This document shows, piece after piece, positions 44,267-51,521 of a DNA stretch of 64,000 bases. Below the pieces are notes generated by a model. The model did not search any database. It was given only the letters and a program-made list of their open reading frames with translations, and was not told the DNA's origin. Each line of letters starts with the position of its first letter. Positions within the stretch are counted from its first letter, which is position 1. Position numbers and translations under genes: made by a program. This DNA comes from UBA966 sp046350355 (GTDB lineage Bacteria; Planctomycetota; Phycisphaerae; Phycisphaerales; SM1A02). The DNA lies in NCBI GenBank assembly GCA_046350355.1, contig JAXMAN010000002.1, positions 496,001 through 560,000 of the forward strand, read 5' to 3'.

Positions 44267-45556
44267 TCAGAACCGCAGCGTCGCGTCCTCCTCGATGGCC
44301 AGCGACTGCACGCGCAGCCCCTGGGCGGCGAGCGCTCCGACGAGCGCGCGTTCCTGCGGCTGCGTCGCGGCGATCTCCAGCAGCGCGCGACCGGGCAGGC
44401 AGGCCGCGCCCTGCAGCGACGCGCCCGCGCCGAGCACCGCCGCCGAGAGCTGCGTCGGCGAGGGGACGCCGCCCGGCGTGCCCACGCGCAGCAGCCAGCG
44501 TCGCGCGGCGGGCTGCGTGGAGAGGCGCGCCGGCGCGATCGCCTGCTGCGCCCAGCCCGCCCCCGAATCCACGCACGCGTCGATGTCCGCCAGCAGCGCG
44601 GCGACGGTGGGATGCGCGCCCGCGCCGGGGCCGCAGAGGGTGATCGCCCCCGCGAGCTCCGTCTCCACGAGCACCACGTTCTGCGTGCCCGCGGACTCCG
44701 CAAGCGCGCCGCCGTGGCGCACGACCGTCGGGGCGACGAGCAGCTCCAGCCCGTGCGCGCCCGCGTCGAGCTGCACCACGCTGCGCACGCCGTGCCCCAG
44801 CGTGCGCACGTCCTGCAGCAGCGCGCGGTCGACGCCTGCGTCGGGGCCGTCGGCGGCGATGCCGCGCACCGCGACTCGCGCGGGCTCGACGCTGCCGTGG
44901 CCCGCGGCGGCCGCGAGCAGGCAGAGCTTCTCCGCGCTGTCGCGCCCGCCCAGGTCCGCGCTCGGATCGGGCTCGGCGTAGCCCAGCGCGGTCGCCTCCG
45001 CGAGCGCCTCGGGCAGGTCGATGCCGCGCTGTCCCATCGAGTGCAGGATGAAGTTGCAGGTGCCGTTGACGATGCCGCGGACCGAGCGCACGCGCGCCGC
45101 GCGCAGGCGGGCGACGGACTCGAGCACGGGCACGCCCGCGCAGACGGCGGCGTCGAAGCGCAGCCGCGCGCCCGAGCGGCGCGCCGCGGCCGAGAGCGCC
45201 GGCAGCGCGTGCGCCACCATGCTCTTGTTCGCGCTCACCACGTGCACGCCCGCGTGCAGCGCGCAGCGGCAGAGCTCCGCGGGCAGGTCGATCCCGCCCA
45301 GGCACTCGACCACGAGGTCCGGTCGCGTGGCCAGCACCTCCTCGATGCGGTCGGTGACCGGCCCGGCGACGCCCGGGCGCGGGCGCGCCGGATCGCGCAC
45401 GAGCGCGGCGCAGACCTCGATCTCGGGGCGCGAGGCGAGCTGTTTCGCCAGCGCGCCGCCGATGTTGCCGCAGCCCAGGAGCGCGACGCGCAGCGTGCGC
45501 GTGGCGGCGGGGGCGCGCTCGAGCGGCGCGGGCGATGCGAAGGTGGTGCCGCTCAC
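44267..45556 (-). CDS. hom: Homoserine dehydrogenase
   Basis: 429 residues, GTG start overlapping the metB-like stop. NAD(P)-binding LLGCGNIGGALAKQLA, VECLGG, VSANKSMVAHALPAL and the family signature GIVNGTCNFILHSM with GYAEPDPSADLGGRDSAEK are present; about residues 345-429 form an ACT-like domain, a possible site of feedback control by threonine. It reduces aspartate semialdehyde to homoserine, the branch point to threonine and methionine. Being second in the metB-hom unit, it would share the leader-based regulation proposed upstream. Confidence 0.93.
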   Translation of the reverse strand: MSGTTFASPAPLERAPAATRTLRVALLGCGNIGGALAKQLASRPEIEVCAALVRDPARPRPGVAGPVTDRIEEVLATRPDLVVECLGGIDLPAELCRCALHAGVHVVSANKSMVAHALPALSAAARRSGARLRFDAAVCAGVPVLESVARLRAARVRSVRGIVNGTCNFILHSMGQRGIDLPEALAEATALGYAEPDPSADLGGRDSAEKLCLLAAAAGHGSVEPARVAVRGIAADGPDAGVDRALLQDVRTLGHGVRSVVQLDAGAHGLELLVAPTVVRHGGALAESAGTQNVVLVETELAGAITLCGPGAGAHPTVAALLADIDACVDSGAGWAQQAIAPARLSTQPAARRWLLRVGTPGGVPSPTQLSAAVLGAGASLQGAACLPGRALLEIAATQPQERALVGALAAQGLRVQSLAIEEDATLRF

Positions 45557-46866
45557 GCCGTCACCTCCTCGAGGAGCGAGGCGTTCGCCGCGGCCGGCGC
45601 GCTGGCGGCGGTCGCCGCCACGCCCTCCGCCGCCCGCAGCGCGCGCTGCAGGTCCGCCAGCAGATCCCGCGGATCCTCCAGGCCGACGCTCAGGCGGATG
45701 GTGCCCTCGCGGATGCCCACGCGCTCGCGCTCGGCGGGCTCGACGCTCGCGTGCGTCATCGTCGCCGGGTGGCACCAGAGGCTCTTGAAGCCGCCGAGGC
45801 TCTCCGCGAGCGTCCACAGCTCGATCGTCTGCGCGAAGCGGTCGACCGCGGCGCGCCCGCCGGCGAGCTCGATCGTCACCAGCCCGCCGAAGCGCGTCAT
45901 CTGCGACGCCGCGATCGCGTGGCCGGGGTGCGTCGGCAGCCCCGGGAAGAGCACGCGCGCGACGCCTGGGGCGCCGACCAGTCCGTGCGCGATCGCCTCG
46001 GCGCTGCTGCAGTGGCGCTCGACGCGCAGCGCCAGCGTGCGGATGCCGCGCAGCAGCAGCGCTGCGTCCGCGGGGCTGGGCACCGCGCCCAGCGCGTTCT
46101 GCAGGAAGCGCAGCTCCGCCGCGATCTCGGGATCGTCGGTGATGAGCGCGCCGCCCAGGACGTCGCAGTGGCCGCCGATGTACTTGGTCGTGCTGTGCAG
46201 GACGATGTCCGCGCCCAGCTCCAGCGGACGCTGCAGCAGCGGGGTGGCGAAGGTGTTGTCGACGACGCTGCGGATGCCCGCCTCGCGGGCCAGCGTGCAT
46301 GCCTCGCGCAGCGGCGTGATGCGCAGCAGCGGGTTCGAGGGGGTCTCCAGCCACAGGAGCTTCGTCTCCGGGCGGATCGCGTCGCGGATCGCTTCGATCT
46401 CCGCCGCATCCACGAGGCTGAAGCGCACGCCGAAGCGGCTCCAGACCTTGGTGAACTGCCGGTAGCAGCCGCCGTAGAGGTCCTGGCTCGCGACGACGTG
46501 CGCGCCCGCGCCGAGCGTGTGCAGGAGCGTGTCGACGGCGGCGAGGCCGCTGGCGAAGCTGAAGGCGTGGCGCGCCCCCTCGAGCGCGGCGAGCGCCTCC
46601 TCCAGGCGCGAGCGCGTGGGATTGCCGGTGCGGCCGTAGCACCAGGCGGGCTGCTGGCCCGGCAGGCGCTGCGCGAAGGTGGTCGCCTGGCAGACGGTGG
46701 GGACGAGCGCGCCCGTCTCGGGATCGGGCGCGCCGCCGGCGCGGACGCAGAGCGTCTCGAAGGAGGACTCCTCGGCGGCGTCCAGGATGGACTCGAGGCG
46801 TGCGGTGCGGGCGGTGCGATCGGTGCGTGCGTGGCGGTCGTTGCGGTCGTTGGTCGTGGCGGACAT
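45553..46866 (-). CDS. metB: Trans-sulfuration PLP enzyme, cystathionine gamma-synthase type
   Basis: 437 residues. PLP fold-type I, Cys/Met-metabolism family: YGRTGNPTRSRLEEALAALE, FASGLAAV, SQDLYGGCYR, ETPSNPLLRI, VVDNTFATP and the Schiff-base lysine in HSTTKYIGGHCD; SLGGFKSLWCHPATMTHASV completes the set. It likely joins cysteine or sulfide to an acyl-homoserine. Cystathionine gamma-synthase is favoured by the neighbouring hom gene; gamma-lyase or O-acylhomoserine sulfhydrylase remain possible. The first 25 residues are an Asp/Arg/Thr-rich repeat of low complexity. It is the first gene after a 313-nt structured leader. Confidence 0.85.
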   Translation of the reverse strand: MSATTNDRNDRHARTDRTARTARLESILDAAEESSFETLCVRAGGAPDPETGALVPTVCQATTFAQRLPGQQPAWCYGRTGNPTRSRLEEALAALEGARHAFSFASGLAAVDTLLHTLGAGAHVVASQDLYGGCYRQFTKVWSRFGVRFSLVDAAEIEAIRDAIRPETKLLWLETPSNPLLRITPLREACTLAREAGIRSVVDNTFATPLLQRPLELGADIVLHSTTKYIGGHCDVLGGALITDDPEIAAELRFLQNALGAVPSPADAALLLRGIRTLALRVERHCSSAEAIAHGLVGAPGVARVLFPGLPTHPGHAIAASQMTRFGGLVTIELAGGRAAVDRFAQTIELWTLAESLGGFKSLWCHPATMTHASVEPAERERVGIREGTIRLSVGLEDPRDLLADLQRALRAAEGVAATAASAPAAANASLLEEVTA

Positions 46867-47019
46867 GGTGAGCTGCTTTCGTGCGTGGCGCGCTCGGCGC
46901 CGGATGCGGGCGTGGGATCGCTCGCGCGCGATGCGTCACGCGCTGCGGAGCATGGAGACGAGGAGACCGCTCACCGCGGGGCGATGCGCCGATGGCGCGT
47001 CACCGCGGGAGCGTCGTTC
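46867..47019 (-). other. Leader region between the attenuator helix and metB
   Basis: About 150 nt of untranslated leader. The decamer TCACCGCGGG occurs twice (46971-46980 and 47000-47009) flanking a GCGCC-GAT-GGCGC hairpin (46987-46999). No T-tract, so an intrinsic terminator is not apparent; no Shine-Dalgarno is obvious for metB. Confidence 0.5.
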
Positions 47020-47100
47020 GCCCGGTCACAGGTGGCTTGCAGCAGGAGGTCGCGTCGAAGGCGTCTTACTCCCTGCCGCAGGTGCCACCTGCGACCGGGC
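47020..47100 (-). promoter_or_regulatory. Candidate attenuator: 17-bp helix with competing CACCTG/CAGGTG elements
   Basis: 47020-47036 and 47084-47100 pair over 17 positions (8 bp, one G-U on the minus-strand RNA, 8 bp), enclosing a second imperfect stem (47039-47048 with 47069-47079). The hexamer CACCTG or its complement occurs at 47138-47143, 47126-47131, 47086-47091, 47079-47084 and 47029-47034, so at least three mutually exclusive helices can form. The 5' arm begins right after the Met codons of the leader ORF. Confidence 0.6.
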
Positions 47101-47179
47101 GACGCATGGCCATGCGCATCGAAAACACCTGGAAAGACAGGTGCTGCGCGCAGGCGTGGAACTGGAGACGACGGACCAT
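47066..47179 (-). CDS. metB-hom leader peptide (37 residues, Met-rich core)
   Basis: From ATG 47179 an ORF of 37 codons runs to TAA 47066-47068, starting MVRRLQFH and containing SMRMAMRR at residues 20-27: three ATG codons within five, at 47117-47119, 47111-47113 and 47105-47107. The RNA that forms the 5' arm of the long helix starts four bases after the last Met codon and its stop codon lies inside the apical region. Codon use (TTT, TCT, CGT, TAA) is less GC-biased than in the surrounding genes. The ATG is only 2-4 nt from the expected transcription start. Inferred role: ribosome stalling at Met codons during methionine shortage controls metB-hom. No match to a known leader peptide is claimed. 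Confidence 0.5.
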   Translation of the reverse strand: MVRRLQFHACAQHLSFQVFSMRMAMRRPVAGGTCGRE

Positions 47180-47188
47180 GAGCGGGGA

Positions 47189-47217
47189 AATGTAGCGCGC
47201 ATCGCCGCGCGCGTCAA
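47189..47217 (-). promoter_or_regulatory. Promoter TTGACG-N17-TACATT of metB-hom
   Basis: On the minus strand TTGACG (47217-47212) and TACATT (47194-47189) are 17 nt apart, a good sigma70-type promoter. The -35 hexamer overlaps the rlmN stop codon. Transcription should start near 47182, 3 nt before the leader ORF. Confidence 0.65.
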
Positions 47218-48368
47218 GCGCTGGCCGCGGATTTCGCGCCGGCGCCGCGCAGCGCCTCGTGGCGGAGCTGGCCGCACGCGGCCTTGATGTCGCGGCCGCG
47301 GCTGGCGCGGATGTGGCTGTTCACGCCCGCCTCGCGCAGGATCTCCTGGAAGCGCGCGACGTCGGCGTCGCCGGGGCGGCGGTAGGGCAGGCCGTCGACC
47401 TCGTTGTAGCGGATGAGGTTCACGTTCGCGCGCAGCGTGCGCGCGACGTTCGAAAGCTGGCGCGCGTGCTCGGGCTGGTCGTTGAAGCCGCCCAGCAGGA
47501 TGTACTCGAGCGTGATCTCGCGGCCGGTCTTCTGGAACCACTCGTCGCACGCCGAGAGCAGCTGCGCGATCGTCGAGTACTCCGCCCACGGGATGATCTG
47601 CCGGCGCAGCTCGTCGTTGGGCGCGTGCAGGCTGAGCGCGAGCGTCACCGGCAGCTCGAAGCCGCAGAGCTTGCGGATCGCCGCGGGCAGCCCCACGGTG
47701 CTAATGGTGATCTTGCGCGCGCCGATGCCCATGCCCCAGGGCGCGTTGAGCGTGCGGATCGCCTGCGTCACCGCGGCGAAGTTCGCCAGCGGCTCGCCCA
47801 TGCCCATGAAGACGACGTTGCTGATGCGTCCGACGCCCGGCAGCGCGCGCAGGCGCCAGACCTGCTCCACGATGCGCCCCGCGCTCAGGTTGCCCTCGAC
47901 GCCGTCGAGCCCCGAGGCGCAGAAGCGGCATCCCACCGGGCAGCCCATCTGGCTGCTCACGCACGCGGTGCGCCGGTCCTCGCTGGGGATCATCACGCAC
48001 TCGGTCTGGCGGCCGGTCGCGACGGGGACCGTCGGCAGCGCGATGCGCGCCGGCTCGCCCGGCGCGGCGGGGGCGGCGGGCGCCGGCGCGCTCTTCTCCC
48101 ACCCGAGCAGGATCTTCTGCGTGCCGTCGGAGGCCTCGAACCGCTTGAGCTCCGTCCCCTGGAGAAAGACCATCTCCTGCGCCAGCAGGTCGCGGTGGCG
48201 CTTGGCCAGGTTGGTCATGTGCGCCGGGTCGGCGATGCCGCGCTGGTAGACCCACTCCAGGATCTGCTTCGCCGTGAAGCGCTGCATCCCGTGCGCGGTG
48301 CACCACGCCTCGAGCGCGGGGGGATCGAGCTCGAAGAAGGCGGTGGGGGTGTCGGCGGCCGTGGACAT
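47214..48368 (-). CDS. rlmN: Dual-specificity rRNA/tRNA adenine C2 methyltransferase
   Basis: 384 residues. Radical SAM cluster CPVGCRFC, the methyl-carrying cysteine regions ACVSSQMGC and, near the C-terminus, SRGRDIKAACGQL, plus GMGEPLANF and SLHAPNDELR are characteristic. It methylates A2503 of 23S rRNA and A37 of some tRNAs. An Ala/Pro-rich insertion of about 25 residues (near 95-120) lies between the N-terminal helical domain and the radical SAM barrel, longer than in E. coli. Its last codons carry the promoter of the metB-hom leader. Confidence 0.94.
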   Translation of the reverse strand: MSTAADTPTAFFELDPPALEAWCTAHGMQRFTAKQILEWVYQRGIADPAHMTNLAKRHRDLLAQEMVFLQGTELKRFEASDGTQKILLGWEKSAPAPAAPAAPGEPARIALPTVPVATGRQTECVMIPSEDRRTACVSSQMGCPVGCRFCASGLDGVEGNLSAGRIVEQVWRLRALPGVGRISNVVFMGMGEPLANFAAVTQAIRTLNAPWGMGIGARKITISTVGLPAAIRKLCGFELPVTLALSLHAPNDELRRQIIPWAEYSTIAQLLSACDEWFQKTGREITLEYILLGGFNDQPEHARQLSNVARTLRANVNLIRYNEVDGLPYRRPGDADVARFQEILREAGVNSHIRASRGRDIKAACGQLRHEALRGAGAKSAASA

Positions 48369-48410
48369 GCGGGCGATCGTGGCGCGCGTGCGCGGCGCGT
48401 GCGCGGCGCC

Positions 48411-49472
48411 TCAGCGCGTGGCGCCGACGGTGAGGTCGACGGTGCGGTGCGCGATGCCGTGGCGGTCGAGCCAGGCGCCCATCGCCTCGTCGGCGTCCTT
48501 GCGCATCACGCGGCGGCCCGTGGGATCGATGCCGCGCTCGCGCATGATCTCCTTGAGGGTGCCGGGAAGGCCGAACTCGACCTGCTCGTGGTAGACGTCG
48601 TGCTGCTCGACCTCGCCCCCGTACTTCTCGATGAGCTCGACGATGAGCTCCTGCACGAGGTCCTCCGGCGCGCTCGCGCCCGCGGTGACGAGCACGGTGT
48701 GCTTGCCCTCGAACCACTCCGCGCGCAGCTCGCTGCGGTCGTCGACGAGCCGCGCGGGGGTGCCCACGTTCTCGCTGATCTCCGTGAGGCGCACCGAGTT
48801 GGAGCTGTTGCGGCTGCCCACGACCAGCGTCAGGTCGGCGCAGGGGGCGAGCGCGCGCACCGCGCGCTGGCGGTTGGTGGTCGCGTAGCAGATGTCCTCG
48901 CTCGGGGGCTCCTTCAGGCCGGGGAAGGCCTCCTTGAGCGCGGCGATGATGACGTTCGCGTCGTCGGTGCTGAGCGTCGTCTGCGTCAGGTAGACGAGCT
49001 TGTTCGGGTCGGCGATGCGCAGGTCCGGGATGTCCTCGGGGCACTCGACGACCTGGATCGCGTCGGGGGCCTCGCCGCGCGTGCCGATGATCTCCTGGTG
49101 GTCGGCGTGGCCCACCAGCAGGATCTGGTAGCCGGCGCGGGCGTAGCGGATCGCCTCGTTGTGCACCTTGGTGACCAGCGGGCAGGTGGCGTCGATGGCG
49201 GTCAGGTCGCGCTCGCGCGCTTCGGCGCGCAGCGCGGGGCTCACGCCGTGGGCGCTGAAGACCAGGATGCTCCCGTTGGGGACCTCCTCGATCGACTCGA
49301 CGAACTGCACGCCGCGGCGCTTGAAGCGCTCGACCACGTGCCGGTTGTGCACGATCTCGTGATAGACGTAGATCGTCTCGTCCGGGCAGATGTCGATGAG
49401 CTGGTCGACGACGTCGATGGCCATGTAGACGCCGGCGCAGAATCCGCGGGGATTGGCGAGGATGAGCTTCAT
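48411..49472 (-). CDS. ispH: 4-hydroxy-3-methylbut-2-enyl diphosphate reductase
   Basis: 353 residues from ATG 49472. The three iron-sulfur cysteines are in RGFCAGV, DATCPLVTKVH and DICYATTNRQRAV, with the substrate motif VVGSRNSSNSVRL. Last step of the MEP pathway, giving IPP and DMAPP. A TACACT box (49484-49489) lies 11 nt before the ATG. It is divergent (97 bp apart) from hpnCDE, which consume the isoprenoid product farnesyl diphosphate. Confidence 0.95.
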   Translation of the reverse strand: MKLILANPRGFCAGVYMAIDVVDQLIDICPDETIYVYHEIVHNRHVVERFKRRGVQFVESIEEVPNGSILVFSAHGVSPALRAEARERDLTAIDATCPLVTKVHNEAIRYARAGYQILLVGHADHQEIIGTRGEAPDAIQVVECPEDIPDLRIADPNKLVYLTQTTLSTDDANVIIAALKEAFPGLKEPPSEDICYATTNRQRAVRALAPCADLTLVVGSRNSSNSVRLTEISENVGTPARLVDDRSELRAEWFEGKHTVLVTAGASAPEDLVQELIVELIEKYGGEVEQHDVYHEQVEFGLPGTLKEIMRERGIDPTGRRVMRKDADEAMGAWLDRHGIAHRTVDLTVGATR

Positions 49473-49483
49473 CAGGACGCGCA

Positions 49484-49489
49484 AGTGTA
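49484..49489 (-). promoter_or_regulatory. -10-like box TACACT upstream of ispH
   Basis: Minus-strand TACACT ends 11 nt before ATG 49472; the leader would be about 5 nt. Confidence 0.35.
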
Positions 49490-49555
49490 GCCGGGGCAGC
49501 GGCTTCCGCCTTTCGCACGCGGCCAGGCGTGCGCCACGGACGGGCCGTCCTGCGC

Positions 49556-49561
49556 TACAGT
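49556..49561 (+). promoter_or_regulatory. -10-like box TACAGT, 8 nt before hpnC
   Basis: TACAGT ends 8 nt before the GTG at 49570 and no Shine-Dalgarno is present, so hpnC would be nearly leaderless. Confidence 0.35.
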
Positions 49562-49569
49562 TCCGGGCC

Positions 49570-50553
49570 GTGACCAGCGCCGTCCAACAGCTCGCCGCCC
49601 TCCGTGCCGGCGTGGACGGGACGGCCGACGCGCCGCCGATGGACGAGGCCGCCGCGCGCGACTGGTGCCGCCGCCTGGCGACCGGCCACTACGAGAACTT
49701 CAGCGTCCTGAGCTCGCTCGTGCCGGTGGCGCTGCGCGACGACTTCGCCGCCGTCTACGCCTTCTGCCGCTGCGCCGACGACCTCGGCGACGAGGTGGGC
49801 GACCCCGCCGAGCGCCCCGCGCTCCTGGCGCAGTGGCGCGCGCAGCTCCAGGCGTGCTACGCGGGGCAGCCGCGGCACCCGGTCTTCGTGGCGCTGGCGC
49901 CGGTCGTGCGGCGCCACGGCCTGCCGATCGATCCCTTCGACGCGCTCATCCGCGCCTTCGAGCAGGACCAGCACTGCAACCGCTACCAGTCGTGGGAGCA
50001 GCTCGTCGACTACTGCACGCGCAGCGCCGACCCGGTGGGGCGCCTGGTGCTGGGGCTCTTCGGGCTCGCGAGCCCCGAGCGCGTCGCGATGAGCGACCGC
50101 GTCTGCACCGCGCTGCAGATCGCCAACCACCTGCAGGACGTGCGCCGCGACCTCCTCGAGCGCGACCGCATCTACCTGCCCGCCGAGGCGACCGCCGCGA
50201 TCCCCGACTTCGAGGAGCGCCTGCGCCGCTCGGCGCAGCTGGGCCACGCCTGCGACCGCGAGTTCCTGGAGCAGTACCGCGCCGCGGTCCGCCCGCTGGT
50301 GCGCCGCACCTGGGAGCTCTTCGCGGAGGGGCGTCCGCTCCTGCCCACGCTCACGCCGCAGGCGCGGCCGGTGGTGCGCCTCTTCGTGGAAGGTGGCGAG
50401 TCCGTCCTCGTGGGCATCGAGCGCTGGAACTACGAGACCTGCCTCCACCGCCCGACCGTCGGCCGCGCGCGCAAGCTGCAGCTGGTGGCGCGCGCCTGGT
50501 GGGGGGCGAACGCGCCCGCGTGGGTCCCCGCCGCGCTGGGAGGCCCGCGATGA
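49570..50553 (+). CDS. hpnC: Hydroxysqualene synthase-type squalene/phytoene synthase family protein
   Basis: 327 residues. Two Asp-rich prenyl-binding motifs: CADDLGDEVGD and QIANHLQDVRRDLLERDRIYLP. NFSVLSSLVPVALRDDFAAVYAFCRCADD is characteristic of HpnC. In the HpnCDE route HpnD makes presqualene diphosphate from two FPP, HpnC converts it to hydroxysqualene, and HpnE reduces this to squalene. The three genes here overlap by 4 bases each (ATGA), a tight operon. GTG start selected by the promoter box. Confidence 0.9.
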   Translation: MTSAVQQLAALRAGVDGTADAPPMDEAAARDWCRRLATGHYENFSVLSSLVPVALRDDFAAVYAFCRCADDLGDEVGDPAERPALLAQWRAQLQACYAGQPRHPVFVALAPVVRRHGLPIDPFDALIRAFEQDQHCNRYQSWEQLVDYCTRSADPVGRLVLGLFGLASPERVAMSDRVCTALQIANHLQDVRRDLLERDRIYLPAEATAAIPDFEERLRRSAQLGHACDREFLEQYRAAVRPLVRRTWELFAEGRPLLPTLTPQARPVVRLFVEGGESVLVGIERWNYETCLHRPTVGRARKLQLVARAWWGANAPAWVPAALGGPR

Positions 50554-51521
50554 GCCCGCGCGCCGCCGCCGACCGCGCCGCCGCCGCGGGCGTGCCCGCC
50601 GAGCTCGCCCCCGCCTTCGCCGACTGCGAGCGGATCACGCGCGAGCGCGCGCGCAATTTCTACTACGGCCTCAAGCTCACGCCGGAGCCGCAGCGCAGCG
50701 CGATGTTCGTCATCTACGCGTGGATGCGCGCCGCGGACGACCTCGCCGACGCCGAGGGGTTCGAGCCGGACGAGCGCGTCCGCCGCATCGCCGCCTTCCG
50801 CGCCGCCACCGACGAGGCGCTTGCCGGCCGCGCGCCGGACCCGTCGCCGGTCTGGCGCGGACTTGCCTGGGTCGCCCAGCGCCACCAGCTCAGCGCGCGC
50901 GACTTCCACGACATGCTCGACGGGCAGCTCTCCGACGTGGGCACGCCCAGCTACGAGACCTGGGACCAGCTCCGCGCCTTCTGCTACCGCGTGGCGAGCA
51001 CCGTCGGCCTGGTCTGCATCCGCGTCTGGGGCTACCACGACCCCGAGGCGCCGGCGCTCGCCATCGACCGCGGCATCGCCTTCCAGATCACCAACATCCT
51101 GCGCGACTACCGCGAGGACTACGAGCTCGGCCGCGTCTACCTGCCCGCCGCGGAGTTCCGCGCGATGGACCTGACTCCGCAGGACCTGCGCCACTGGACG
51201 CGCCCGGGCCAGTGCGCCGAGTTCATCCGCGCGCAGTGCGACCGCGCCGAGCAGTTCTACGCGCGCAGCGCGGCGCTCGAGCGCATGATCACCCCCGGCT
51301 GCGTCCCGACGCTCTGGGCGATGTCGGAGATCTACCACGGGCTGCTGCACCGCATCCGCGCGAATCCCGCGGCGATCGCGTCGAACCGGCGCGTGCGGCT
51401 CTCGGGGCTGCGCAAGGCGTGGATCGCGCTGCGCGCAAAGCACATGGCGCGCGGCGGCGCGGGAGCGTCGCCTGCGGCCGCGGTGGAGTCGGCGGCGGCG
51501 GCCGACGGGGCGGCGCGATGA
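50550..51521 (+). CDS. hpnD: Presqualene diphosphate synthase
   Basis: 323 residues, overlapping hpnC by 4 bp. Squalene/phytoene synthase fold with ARNFYYGLKLTP, the first Asp motif ADDLADAEG, MLDGQLSD and the second motif QITNILRDYREDYELGRVYLP. It condenses two farnesyl diphosphates head to head. A final 25-residue Ala/Gly tail is low-complexity. Phytoene synthase (CrtB) is the close alternative; the HpnC and HpnE neighbours decide for squalene. Confidence 0.9.
   Translation: MSPRAAADRAAAAGVPAELAPAFADCERITRERARNFYYGLKLTPEPQRSAMFVIYAWMRAADDLADAEGFEPDERVRRIAAFRAATDEALAGRAPDPSPVWRGLAWVAQRHQLSARDFHDMLDGQLSDVGTPSYETWDQLRAFCYRVASTVGLVCIRVWGYHDPEAPALAIDRGIAFQITNILRDYREDYELGRVYLPAAEFRAMDLTPQDLRHWTRPGQCAEFIRAQCDRAEQFYARSAALERMITPGCVPTLWAMSEIYHGLLHRIRANPAAIASNRRVRLSGLRKAWIALRAKHMARGGAGASPAAAVESAAAADGAAR

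Noticed and set aside
47079..47096. GGTGGCACC-TGCGG on the minus strand resembles a T-box sequence
   Set aside because: It is explained by the CAGGTG/CACCTG pairing elements, lacks the other T-box elements (stem I specifier loop, AG-bulge) and lies inside the leader ORF.
46867..47182. Known SAM or SAH riboswitch in the metB leader
   Set aside because: I could not find the conserved cores of SAM-I, SAM-II, SAM-IV or SAH riboswitches; the Met-codon leader ORF is a better explanation. An Infernal/Rfam scan would decide.
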